DNA of 21,501 nucleotides. It comes from Kiritimatiellia bacterium (lineage in GTDB: Bacteria > Verrucomicrobiota > Kiritimatiellia > RFP12 > UBA1067). The position numbers were made by a program, and so were the translations under genes. This document shows, in pieces, positions 6,926 to 14,888 of the stretch. Under the pieces are notes generated by a model. That model was not told where the DNA came from. It saw only the letters and a program-made list of their open reading frames with translations, and ran no database searches. Position 1 is the stretch's first letter; each line of letters opens with the position of its first letter. The DNA is taken from contig JAKSOY010000049.1 in the NCBI GenBank assembly GCA_024405255.1, positions 1 through 21,501 of the forward strand, given 5' to 3'.

Positions 6926-9205
6926 TCAGTGACGAAGGTTTTCGTCGGAAAGTTTCTTCAGGGCCTTTCCGCAGGCGAGGGCGTTGGGGAAGACGTGCAG
7001 ATTGCCCGTTTTGTCCGTAGGGATGTACGACTTCTCCTTGTCATTCGTGTACCACACATAGACCTGTCCTCCGCGCGCGAGAAATTCCTTGAAGAGGGCC
7101 ATCGTGGATTCGCGCGGGTGGGAGACGACGACGACATCCAGATGTTCAAGGTAGCCGCTGTTCACGCCACGCGTCCCTTGCGCGCAGACATCGAAACCCG
7201 GCATGTCCAGAAGGTCGAGCGCGAGTTCGCCGCCGTCGTTGTAGTAGCGGTTGCAGAAGAAGGCGACCGAAAGGTTGCCACGCGTCCGCCAGTTGCGTCC
7301 GCCGTCGAGTTCGCGTCCCGTCAGGAATTTGATTTCGTCGCGCACGAGACTTTCCGTTCCGTCGTCGGCCTCCGGATGGGGCGACATGCCCATCACCTTG
7401 CCCTTGCCGAGGCGGCCCGCGACGATGGCAGCGTGTCCGCCCATCTCCGGTGTCGTGTTGCCGTTGTAGACGTAGACGTTCTGGCTCTCGAAGGTGGCAA
7501 GGGTTTCAAACTCGCCGTCCGGAATCACAGGAGCCGGCAGCAGGATAGGTCCGCCGTGGTAGAACATCTCGTCGACGCCCTTACGCCCCAGGGCCTTCTC
7601 GCCGGCCGGTGTATAGCGCAGTTTCACGAGCGCGTTGCCGCCGCGATAGGGGCACTTCTGCGTATAGGTGGGCATCAAGTCGAGACGCAGTTTCTTTTTC
7701 GCGTCGGGGTTGTTGCACGAGGCGAGGTAGGCGCCCGCGCAGGTACCGTGGTAGAGTCCGCCGTTGCGGATCCAGTTGACGAGGTTGGTACGACCCTGCG
7801 GGCCGAGGTTGCTCGATTGCGTGTCCGAACCGCCGCCCGGCGCGATGTAGAGGTCGGCGTTCTTGAGGGCGCCTTCACGGATGTCCTTGCCTTCGACGAA
7901 GCGGACGACATAGTTCGTCGACGCGGCGAACATGCGCGCCACGCGCAGAATGCCGTTTCCGCCGGCGCCTGTGGCACCGTAGAAAACCGTACGGACGGGA
8001 TTCGGCGCCAGTTCGTTCGGCGCGGGACGCAACGGTTTGCGCGGTTGGGGCGCCGGGGCGAGATAGAGGTCGTGGAGCGCCTTAAGCGCCTCGAACGGCT
8101 TTGTCTTCCGAAGGTCGACCACGGTGCCGCCGTGTTTGATGAACGCCGGCAGATCGGCCGCGTAGAAGGGGTTCTGTTCGTCTTCCTTCGTCATTGTCGG
8201 CGGCAGCACAATCGCGTCGACATGTGTCATGTCGCCTGCGAGCAGACCGGCGCGGCCGAGGGGGACGACGTCGAATTGCTCGGAAGTGTTCAGGTAGGAC
8301 ATAAACGCGGCACCTTGACGTCCCGGCGCGGAGAGCGAAAGGAAACCCACGCTGAGCTGGCCCTTGGTCCGCTGCGGATGAACGAGTTGGGGAACGCGTC
8401 CGTGGGCGAGGTAGGTCAGCGCGCGGCGCAGGGCGAAGGTCGTGGCGGGCGCGACTTCCGGGTGGTCGGCCAAGAGCCAGACGCGTCCCTTGCCGTAGGT
8501 CCCCGCCACGGCGGAGGCGCATCCGCGCATCGACGGCGCCTGGGCGTTTCGGTCCACGAGGTGGACGTTCCCGCGGAATGTGGCGACCGTCTTCGCGGCG
8601 GCGTCCGTGATCGCGGGGCCGGGCAGCATGCACGGTCCGAAGTCGAAACGCGTCTCGAGCGTGCCGGGTTTGAATCCGGCTGCATGGAACGCGTTCGTAT
8701 TGTAATAGACTTCGATCGTCGTTGCGGCGCGGCAGTGGACGCACGGCTGGTTCGTGTAGGCGGCGAGCGCGAGCGGCGCATCGGCCAGGGCGTAGGTGGC
8801 GCCGGCTGAAATGCCGAGGAACGAGCCGCCGTCCCTGACAAACGAACGAATGTTTTCACAGCCTTTAGTCCCGAGGGTTTGGGCGAGGCGTTTTTCATCC
8901 GTGGCGGAGAGCACGAACACGTTCGCCTGGTCGAGCGCACCGTCGCGGATCGAGTCCGCGTCGACGGGCAGGAAATCGATGTCGTCCGAAAGGGTGGCCA
9001 GACGGTTCAGCTTGAAGACCGACTCGTCGCCGGCGCCGAGATCCTCGTAGATGGCGACACGGATCGGCGCGTTCGTGGCGACGATGGCAGACCAGGCCTC
9101 GGGGGATCCGCCGCGGGGACCCTTAGAGGTGATGGTCGAGCAGCCGACAATCGTCACCGCACTCGTAAGAACCGCCAGAAACTTCAAGGTAGAACTGTTA
9201 GACAT
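6926..9205 (-). CDS. Lipoprotein with duplicated glutamine-amidotransferase-like (BPL_N-type) domains
   Basis: A 759-residue exported lipoprotein: signal peptide with lipobox IVGC and lipidated Cys22. Two amidotransferase-like domains resemble the N-terminal domain of eukaryotic biotin-protein ligases (BPL_N). The first (about 48-270) has the nucleophile elbow GISAGA, with Ser133 where Cys is expected, and H248-P-E250. The second (about 404-630) has GTCAGA with Cys489 and H610-P-E. Each is followed by a shorter flavodoxin-like unit (283-366 and 643-719) that begins with a similar GxLSV strand and later has a KxxxxxGG-type turn. I infer an A-B-A'-B' duplication. Substrate and reaction are unknown; hydrolase or ligand-binding roles are both possible. 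AAAGGAG precedes the ATG and a TATAAT box lies upstream. It is followed after 10 nt by the hybrid kinase gene, suggesting a shared signalling task. Confidence 0.85.
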   Translation of the reverse strand: MSNSSTLKFLAVLTSAVTIVGCSTITSKGPRGGSPEAWSAIVATNAPIRVAIYEDLGAGDESVFKLNRLATLSDDIDFLPVDADSIRDGALDQANVFVLSATDEKRLAQTLGTKGCENIRSFVRDGGSFLGISAGATYALADAPLALAAYTNQPCVHCRAATTIEVYYNTNAFHAAGFKPGTLETRFDFGPCMLPGPAITDAAAKTVATFRGNVHLVDRNAQAPSMRGCASAVAGTYGKGRVWLLADHPEVAPATTFALRRALTYLAHGRVPQLVHPQRTKGQLSVGFLSLSAPGRQGAAFMSYLNTSEQFDVVPLGRAGLLAGDMTHVDAIVLPPTMTKEDEQNPFYAADLPAFIKHGGTVVDLRKTKPFEALKALHDLYLAPAPQPRKPLRPAPNELAPNPVRTVFYGATGAGGNGILRVARMFAASTNYVVRFVEGKDIREGALKNADLYIAPGGGSDTQSSNLGPQGRTNLVNWIRNGGLYHGTCAGAYLASCNNPDAKKKLRLDLMPTYTQKCPYRGGNALVKLRYTPAGEKALGRKGVDEMFYHGGPILLPAPVIPDGEFETLATFESQNVYVYNGNTTPEMGGHAAIVAGRLGKGKVMGMSPHPEADDGTESLVRDEIKFLTGRELDGGRNWRTRGNLSVAFFCNRYYNDGGELALDLLDMPGFDVCAQGTRGVNSGYLEHLDVVVVSHPRESTMALFKEFLARGGQVYVWYTNDKEKSYIPTDKTGNLHVFPNALACGKALKKLSDENLRH

Positions 9206-9227
9206 AATACTCCTTTGGATTGATATT

Positions 9228-9257
9228 ATTATAGCATAGAAAAGCCTTGTTGTGTAC
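9228..9257 (-). promoter_or_regulatory. Promoter for the lipoprotein-kinase pair
   Basis: Read on the minus strand, a perfect TATAAT occupies 9233-9228, which puts the expected transcription start near 9221 and leaves a leader of about 16 nt containing the AAAGGAG site before ATG 9205. No good -35 hexamer is visible at the usual spacing (about 9251-9257), so the promoter may rely on an activator or an upstream element. The assignment rests on the -10 box and its position. Confidence 0.55.
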
Positions 9258-9272
9258 GATTTCGTAGCGAGT

Positions 9273-9301
9273 CGTCGAAGCGTGCGTCGAAGAACGCGTC
9301 G
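9273..9301. repeat. Three CGTCG direct repeats at exact 12-nt spacing
   Basis: CGTCGAAG occurs at 9273-9280 and 9285-9292, and CGTCG recurs at 9297-9301, so three copies start exactly 12 nt apart. The set lies between the two divergent promoters, about 27 bp upstream of the trx -35 box. Near-helical spacing suits a regulator binding one face of DNA, but this is inference and the copies are short. Confidence 0.4.
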
Positions 9302-9327
9302 CGCAGCCGAGATATCCCATTACTTCC

Positions 9328-9356
9328 TTGTTCGCCGCGCCGTTTTTTGCTAAAAT
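9328..9356 (+). promoter_or_regulatory. Promoter for trx-tyrS (extended -10)
   Basis: TTGTTC at 9328-9333, a 17-nt spacer, then TAAAAT at 9351-9356 preceded by TGC, which gives an extended -10 element. The expected start is near 9363, with a leader of about 26 nt carrying GAGGA before ATG 9389. The sequence fits a sigma-70-type housekeeping promoter. Confidence 0.65.
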
Positions 9357-9388
9357 ATCCTGTGTTGACAAAAGAATCGAGGAATCAA

Positions 9389-9712
9389 ATGGCAGAAGTG
9401 ATTGAATTGACCGAAGACGCGTTCGACGCGACGGTTGAGACGGGTGTGACGCTCGTCGATTTTTGGGCGACTTGGTGTGGTCCGTGCAAGGTGCTGGGCG
9501 CGCTGATCGAGCAGCAGGTGCTGCCGAAGCTCGACGGCACGGTGAAGGTCTGCAAGGTAGATGTGGGCAACGAGCCCGGCCTTGCGGCGCGGCTTGAGGT
9601 GCTTTCGATTCCGACGCTTCTCATTTTCAAGGACGGCGAGGAGAAGGTGCGTCTCGACGGTCTGCAGAAGCCCGATGACATTTTGGCGGCAATTGAAGAA
9701 GCTAAGAACTGA
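9389..9712 (+). CDS. Thioredoxin
   Basis: A small cytoplasmic dithiol-disulfide oxidoreductase, 107 residues, the usual thioredoxin length. The active site WCGPC is at 29-33 (Cys30 and Cys33) after the typical VDFWAT strand. The cis-proline motif SIPTLLIF and a C-terminal helix complete the fold. Reduction by thioredoxin reductase is the known family pathway; no reductase gene is in the window. ATG 9389 is chosen over an in-frame ATG 42 nt upstream because GAGGA precedes it at proper spacing, the protein then starts at the normal fold boundary, and the upstream ATG lies before the predicted transcription start. No signal peptide. It is 11 nt ahead of tyrS, so they are probably co-transcribed. 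Several trx paralogues are common, so trxA is not asserted. Confidence 0.95.
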   Translation: MAEVIELTEDAFDATVETGVTLVDFWATWCGPCKVLGALIEQQVLPKLDGTVKVCKVDVGNEPGLAARLEVLSIPTLLIFKDGEEKVRLDGLQKPDDILAAIEEAKN

Positions 9713-9723
9713 AAGTCAAGACA

Positions 9724-10986
9724 ATGAGTCTCTTTAAAGAACTGGTTGAACGTGGCCTGGTGGAGGCCGTTTCCGATCCTGAAATCGAGAAGATGCTGGA
9801 GACGCCGCAGACGGTGTATTGCGGTTTCGATCCCTCCGCGAATTCGCTCCAGGCGGGCAATCTCGTGTCGATCATGATGTTGCGTCGTCTGCAGCTCGCG
9901 GGTCACAAGGTGATTGCGCTTGTGGGCGGTGCGACGGGCTTGATCGGCGATCCGAGCGGTAAGAGCGCGGAACGCAACATGCTCACGCTCGAACAGGTGG
10001 CGGAGAACAAGAAGGGCATTCGCGAGAATCTTTCGCGCATCCTCGATTTCGACGGACCCAATGCCGCGATCATGGTGGACAACTACGACTGGTATTCGGG
10101 GTTGAGTGCGATCGCCTTCCTGCGCGATGTCGCCATCAACTTTCGTGTGCCGCAGATGCTGGCGAAGGAAAGCGTGAAGAAGCGCCTCGAGGCGAGTGAA
10201 GGCGCGTTGACATTCACGGAGTTCAGCTATCAGATTCTGCAGGGCAACGACTTCCTCCACCTCTTCGACACCTACGGGTGCACGATGGAAGTGGGTGGCG
10301 CCGACCAGTGGGGCAACATCACGGCCGGTACGGACCTCGTGCACAAGATGCGTGGCAAGACGGCGTATGGCCTTACATTCCCGCTGCTGCTCGACGGTTC
10401 GGGCAAGAAGTTCGGCAAGAGCGAAGGCAACGCCATGTTCATGAGCGCCGAAAAGACGTCCGTGTACGACTGGTATCAGTTCTTCCTGCGTTCGGCGGAC
10501 GAAGACGTGATCCGCTACCTCAAGGTGTTCTCGCTGCGTCCGCTGTCGGAGATCGCCGAACTCGAAGCGCAGATGAAGGCGAATCCGGAAGCCCGCATTC
10601 CGCAGAAGGCGCTGGCGGAAGAACTTACGCGTCTCGTGCACGGTGAAGAAGGCGTGAAGACGGCGCTGGGTGCCACGCAGACGCTGTTCGGCGGTGACAT
10701 CACGGGCAAGAGCGCGGACGAACTCGAGACGATCTTCAAGGACGTCAAGAGCGCCGAGCTGGCGAAGGAAGACATTGTCGGCAAGCCGGCGTTCATGGTG
10801 GCGGCACAGGCGGGCATGTTCAAGTCCAACGGCGAAGCGCGCCGTATGGCGCAGCAGGGCGGACTTTCGCTCAACAGCGTGAAGTGCGGTGTCGATCGCA
10901 TGATGGGCGAAGCCGATCTCGTGGATGGACGGCTCGCCGTTCTGCGGAGTGGCAAGAAGAACTTCTTCCTGCTGCGCGTCAAGTGA
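9724..10986 (+). CDS. tyrS: Tyrosyl-tRNA synthetase
   Basis: Class I aminoacyl-tRNA synthetase that charges tRNA-Tyr; 420 residues, close to E. coli TyrRS (424). The N-terminal Rossmann domain has YCGFDPSANSL and GLIGDPSGKS; tyrosine-site features include YQILQGNDFLHL and GGADQWGNITAGTDL. The KMSKS-type loop reads KFGKS (229-233). The C-terminal S4-like domain begins near residue 350 (MFKSNGEARRMAQQGG). One oddity is that the ATP-binding signature usually written HIGH reads Gln43-Ala-Gly-Asn46 here, with both histidines replaced; all other motifs are intact, so it is most likely functional. It follows trx by 11 nt with only a weak GAAAG site upstream, suggesting read-through from the trx promoter. 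An antisense long frame over this gene is a shadow. Confidence 0.96.
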   Translation: MSLFKELVERGLVEAVSDPEIEKMLETPQTVYCGFDPSANSLQAGNLVSIMMLRRLQLAGHKVIALVGGATGLIGDPSGKSAERNMLTLEQVAENKKGIRENLSRILDFDGPNAAIMVDNYDWYSGLSAIAFLRDVAINFRVPQMLAKESVKKRLEASEGALTFTEFSYQILQGNDFLHLFDTYGCTMEVGGADQWGNITAGTDLVHKMRGKTAYGLTFPLLLDGSGKKFGKSEGNAMFMSAEKTSVYDWYQFFLRSADEDVIRYLKVFSLRPLSEIAELEAQMKANPEARIPQKALAEELTRLVHGEEGVKTALGATQTLFGGDITGKSADELETIFKDVKSAELAKEDIVGKPAFMVAAQAGMFKSNGEARRMAQQGGLSLNSVKCGVDRMMGEADLVDGRLAVLRSGKKNFFLLRVK

Positions 10987-11038
10987 TTCGTTTGAAGAAA
11001 AGAGTTTGTCGGTCGGTTTTAACTGAGGAGGAAATCCA

Positions 11039-13813
11039 ATGAAGCTTCGTTTCTTGGCTCTCGCGTGCGTGCTGTCGCTGGTTTCGCTGGCGGAGATTCC
11101 GCTGCCGGAGCATCCGCGTCCGGATTGGTCGCGTGCGGGCTGGATGAACCTGAACGGGACCTGGAAGTTTGCGTCCGACAAACAGGATGCGGGCTGCCGC
11201 GAAAAATGGTTCGAGGCCGACGACGCGAAGTTCGCACAGTCGATTCTGGTGCCGTTCCCGTGGGGAAGCGCCTTGTCGGGCGTCAAGGACGAAGCGGATA
11301 TCGGCTGGTATCGGCGCGACATCACGGTGCCGGCCGAGTGGAAGGGCAAGCGCGTCTTCCTCGTCGTGGGGGCGAGCGACCATGACACGACCGTGTGGTT
11401 CGGCAAGCATCGTCTGGGTGAACATTCGGGCGGCTACACGCCGTTCGAGTTCGAGATCACCGACCACATCGCCTGGGGCGTGGCGCAGAAGCTGACGATC
11501 CGTGCGTGGGATGCCGGCAACGAGATGAGCCGTTCGGACTGGCGTCTCTACGGCAAGCAGGGCTACGGCAATGCGCGCGGCATCTGGCAGACCGTCTACC
11601 TTGAAGCTCGCGGCGATGAATACCTGGAGACCGTGCACTTCACGCCGGACATCGAGAACGGGTCCGTGACGGCGGATGTGACGCTCGGGGCGCCGGCCAA
11701 GAAGCCGCTTCTCTTTTCGATCGCGTTCAAGCCGGAGGACCGTGCGAAGGTTGCGACGGCGTCGTTCCTGCCGGGACAGATGAGCGCGAAGGTCAAGATC
11801 GCGTTGCGCGATGTGAAGCTCTGGGACCTCGAGCATCCCTATCTCTACGAGGTCGTCTGTTCGCTCAAGGACGTCGATAAGGACGGCAAGCCGCTGGAAG
11901 AGGCACCGGCGCGCGACGAGGTGAACACCTACTTCGGCATGCGCAAGGTCGGCATGGGCAAGATTCCGGGAACGGAATTCCCGTGTGTGACGTTGAACGG
12001 AAAGCCGATCTACCTCCAGCTCACGCTTGACCAGAGCTACCATCCGGAAGGGTTCTATACGTTCCCGACGGACGAGTTCATGAAGAACGAGATTCTGATT
12101 TCGAAGAAGCTCGCCCTCAGCGGCAACCGCGTGCACATCAAGGTGGAAGTGCCGCGCAAGCTCTACTGGGCCGACAAGCTCGGTCTGCTGATCATGGCGG
12201 ATGTGCCGTGTGCCTGGGGTGCTGCGTCGGAGGCGATGTTCCGCGAGCATTGGTTCTGCTTCGAAGGCATGGTCAAGCGCGACTTCAACCATCCGAGCGT
12301 TTTCTCGTGGGTGCTGTTCAATGAAACGTGGGGACTCTTTGCGGACGGCGAAAACTGGGGCCGGAATCGGGCCCAGCGGTATGCCCCGTGGGTGCGTCGT
12401 GCGGTCGCGCAGGCCTATGCGAAGGCGAAGCGTCTTGATCCGACCCGTCTCGTGGAAGACAACTCGCCGTGCAACCACGACCATGTGGTGACGGACCTCA
12501 ACACGTGGCATGCCTACACGGCGGGCTACAATTGGGAGAACACGGTTTCGGACTGGTGCAAGGGCACGTTCCCCGGTTCCACGCGCAACTATATCGGCGG
12601 TTTTGTGCAGGGCAATGCGCCGATGCTGAACAGCGAGTGCGGCAACGTGTGGGGATATGACGGTTCGACGGGCGACTGCGACTGGTCGTGGGACTACCAT
12701 TTGATGATCAATGCGTTCCGTCGCCACCTCCAGTGCACGGGCTGGCTCTATACGGAGCATCACGACGTGATCAACGAATGGAACGGCTACGTGCGGTTCG
12801 ATCGTACGCCCAAGTACACGGGTATTGAGGACCTCTTCCCGGGATCCAAACTACAGGACTGGCATGCGGATGCATTTCTGCCGCTCGACACGGAACTCTG
12901 CCGCGAATTCAAGGCGGGCGAGACGTGGATGATGCCGGTTGACGTGTCGCTCACGACGGACAAGTATGCCGGCCACAAGCTCGCGGTCACCTATCGCGTG
13001 CGCGCCTACAATGCCAAGGGCAAGTTCATTGACGGCCTGCCGGTGGATGCGGGGACCTTTACGGGCGCTTCGTGGCAGAACGGTCGCGTGCTGGACGTGC
13101 CGGTCAAGCTGCCGAACGAGACGGCGTGCGGCGTGATCTGCTTCTCGCTCGTCGATGGCGATGCCGTGGTGGGGCGCAACTTCGCGTGCTTTGTGACGCG
13201 TGCGAATCCGTCGGCGGATACGATCTCCGTTCCGGCCAGTTCGTTCACGAAGGCGACCTGGAGCCAGAAGCAGTGGAACATCCTTGACGGACTCAAGGCC
13301 TGCGGTGCGGGCAAGGGATCCTTCGAGTATGTCTTCAAGCTGCCCGAGGGCGCGCAGAACAAGACGTTGACCTTCCGCGCCGAAGTGTCGTCCAAGCGCC
13401 TCAACGCCAAGGATTCGACGGATCTCGACAAGGGCACGCGCGATCTGGACTGCATGCTCGGCGGCGGCTTCGCCGACCGGTCGAAGAACCCGAATTCCTA
13501 TCCGATGACGTGCGACTTCAAGTGGCCGGGCGAAGTTCAGGTGTTCGCGAATGGCGTGCTGGTGAAGACGGTGGCGCTTCCGGACGATCCGGCGGACCAT
13601 CGGGGCATCCTTTCGTGGTTCGCGCAGCCGCGCGACAGGAAGCTGCGTGAGGCGGGCAGCTACGGCTGGCTTGTGGAGGCCGAGATCCCGGCGGAGGTCG
13701 CCGCCAAAGGGGCCGACACGGTGACAATCCGTCTGGCGGCCGAGAAGGGCGGTCTCGCGGTCTACGGCGAGAAGTTCGGACGCTATCCGTTCGATCCGTC
13801 CATTTCCTTCTAA
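11039..13813 (+). CDS. Secreted glycoside hydrolase family 2 enzyme
   Basis: An exported beta-glycosidase, 924 residues, with an N-terminal signal peptide (cleavage likely after SLA, about residue 18). In order: sugar-binding jelly roll (about 30-195; MNLNGTWKF, GWYRRDITVP, GGYTPFEFEIT), an Ig-like sandwich (about 200-300), a catalytic TIM barrel (about 310-610) and extra C-terminal beta domains (about 640-924). In the barrel, HPSVFSWVLFNETWG carries the acid/base Glu429, and MLNSECGN carries the likely nucleophile Glu533. GH2 includes beta-galactosidases, beta-mannosidases and beta-glucuronidases; the sequence does not fix which. An excellent GAGGAGG site precedes the ATG, and the 52-nt gap after tyrS holds no clear promoter. 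With the CE15 gene it points to plant or host polysaccharide use in the periplasm or outside the cell. Confidence 0.9.
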   Translation: MKLRFLALACVLSLVSLAEIPLPEHPRPDWSRAGWMNLNGTWKFASDKQDAGCREKWFEADDAKFAQSILVPFPWGSALSGVKDEADIGWYRRDITVPAEWKGKRVFLVVGASDHDTTVWFGKHRLGEHSGGYTPFEFEITDHIAWGVAQKLTIRAWDAGNEMSRSDWRLYGKQGYGNARGIWQTVYLEARGDEYLETVHFTPDIENGSVTADVTLGAPAKKPLLFSIAFKPEDRAKVATASFLPGQMSAKVKIALRDVKLWDLEHPYLYEVVCSLKDVDKDGKPLEEAPARDEVNTYFGMRKVGMGKIPGTEFPCVTLNGKPIYLQLTLDQSYHPEGFYTFPTDEFMKNEILISKKLALSGNRVHIKVEVPRKLYWADKLGLLIMADVPCAWGAASEAMFREHWFCFEGMVKRDFNHPSVFSWVLFNETWGLFADGENWGRNRAQRYAPWVRRAVAQAYAKAKRLDPTRLVEDNSPCNHDHVVTDLNTWHAYTAGYNWENTVSDWCKGTFPGSTRNYIGGFVQGNAPMLNSECGNVWGYDGSTGDCDWSWDYHLMINAFRRHLQCTGWLYTEHHDVINEWNGYVRFDRTPKYTGIEDLFPGSKLQDWHADAFLPLDTELCREFKAGETWMMPVDVSLTTDKYAGHKLAVTYRVRAYNAKGKFIDGLPVDAGTFTGASWQNGRVLDVPVKLPNETACGVICFSLVDGDAVVGRNFACFVTRANPSADTISVPASSFTKATWSQKQWNILDGLKACGAGKGSFEYVFKLPEGAQNKTLTFRAEVSSKRLNAKDSTDLDKGTRDLDCMLGGGFADRSKNPNSYPMTCDFKWPGEVQVFANGVLVKTVALPDDPADHRGILSWFAQPRDRKLREAGSYGWLVEAEIPAEVAAKGADTVTIRLAAEKGGLAVYGEKFGRYPFDPSISF

Positions 13814-13845
13814 GTAAAAGATACGAACGAAAGAAGTTGTCTAAA

Positions 13846-14856
13846 ATGTGCGAAGAGATGAATGGTGCGTGGGGTGCAGGGTATCCGAATGTGCGTCTGC
13901 GTCGGTTGCGTCGTACGGCGGCGATCCGCGACCTTTTTGCAATGCCGCAACCGCCGGCGGCGAGTTTCATCTGGCCGGTGTTCGTTTTGCCGGGCGAGGG
14001 GCGTCGTGAAGAGATTCCGTCGATGCCGGGACAGTTCCGTCTGTCGGCGGACGAACTCGTGAAGGAACTCGCACCCGTCGTTGCGCAGGGCATCAAGAGC
14101 GTCTTGCTCTTCGGCCAGCATGAGGGCGAGGGCAAGGACGAGTGCGGTACGCCGGCGGCCGATCCGCAGGGTGCGGTGCAGCGGGCGATTCCGATCCTGC
14201 GTGCGGCGTATCCGGATCTGGTGATTCTCACGGATGTCTGCCTGTGTGCCTATACGTGCCACGGTCATTGCGGTCCGCACGATTCCGAGGGTGACATCGA
14301 CAACGATGCGGCTTGCGAGATGCTCGCGCGCGTGGCGGTTTCGCACGCCCGTGCCGGTGCGGACGGCGTGGCGCCGTCGGCAATGATGGATGGCCAGATT
14401 GCGGCGATCCGTCGGGCGCTCGATGAAGAAGGCTTCTCGAAGACGCTGCTCATTTCGTACTCGACGAAGTTTGCCTCGCAGATGTATGGACCGTTCCGCG
14501 ATGCCGAAAATTCGGCGCCGTCGAAGGGCGACCGTCAAGGTTATCAGGCGAGCTATCGCGATCCCGGTACGGCCTTGCGCGAATCTGTTTTGGATGAACG
14601 CGAGGGTGCGGATGCGCTGATGGTGAAGCCGGCGCTTTTCTACCTCGACCTCATCAAGGAAGTGCGTGCGCGGACGGACCTGCCGGTGATGGCCTATAAC
14701 GTCTCGGGCGAGTATTCGATGATCTTCGCCGCCGCCGAGAAGGGGTATTGCGACCTCTATGCGACGGCGCGCGAGTCGCTCTATGCGATCTTCCGTGCCG
14801 GTGCGACGCAGGTGATCAGCTACTGGGCGCCGTTCTATTCGAAGATTTTCGGTTGA
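13846..14856 (+). CDS. hemB: Delta-aminolevulinic acid dehydratase (porphobilinogen synthase)
   Basis: Condenses two 5-aminolevulinate molecules to porphobilinogen, the second common step of tetrapyrrole synthesis in the cytoplasm. With ATG 13846 the protein has 336 residues (E. coli 324). Schiff-base lysines are Lys208 (YSTKFASQMYGPFRD) and Lys261 (LMVKPALFYLD), with the spacing expected for the family. The zinc-type cysteine set is present: Cys132 and Cys134 in DVCLC, and Cys142 in HGHCG, with an extra Cys138 between, so this is a zinc rather than a magnesium-only active-site type. AAGAAG (13831-13836) precedes the start; a TTG at 13837 is an in-frame alternative adding three residues. It follows the GH2 gene by 32 nt. 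No other haem gene is nearby, but a di-haem protein gene is at 18207. Confidence 0.96.
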   Translation: MCEEMNGAWGAGYPNVRLRRLRRTAAIRDLFAMPQPPAASFIWPVFVLPGEGRREEIPSMPGQFRLSADELVKELAPVVAQGIKSVLLFGQHEGEGKDECGTPAADPQGAVQRAIPILRAAYPDLVILTDVCLCAYTCHGHCGPHDSEGDIDNDAACEMLARVAVSHARAGADGVAPSAMMDGQIAAIRRALDEEGFSKTLLISYSTKFASQMYGPFRDAENSAPSKGDRQGYQASYRDPGTALRESVLDEREGADALMVKPALFYLDLIKEVRARTDLPVMAYNVSGEYSMIFAAAEKGYCDLYATARESLYAIFRAGATQVISYWAPFYSKIFG

Positions 14857-14869
14857 GGGGACTGTCCCC
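14857..14869. repeat. Palindrome GGGGACTGTCCCC, copy 1
   Basis: A 13-bp inverted repeat (six paired bases around a central T) begins at the base after the hemB stop codon and lies before the ribosome binding site of the MFS gene. The exact reverse complement occurs at 17261-17273. It lacks a following T-run, so it is not a typical intrinsic terminator, though the RNA could form a short GC hairpin between the two genes. Confidence 0.85.
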
Positions 14870-14888
14870 CTGCGGAAAAGGAGTTGAA

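Noticed and set aside
6878..8809. 643-codon open frame on the plus strand
   Set aside because: It is antisense to the lipoprotein and kinase genes, whose domains and ribosome sites are clear. The translated product is Arg/Val/Ala-rich with no recognisable domain.
9385..12763. Two long minus-strand frames over trx, tyrS and the GH2 gene
   Set aside because: Both are shadows of well-identified plus-strand genes; their translations are His/Arg-rich without motifs.
14748..14888. 47-residue N-terminal extension of the MFS protein
   Set aside because: It would overlap hemB by more than 100 nt and encodes no membrane sequence, while a strong AAAGGAG site sits just before ATG 14889.
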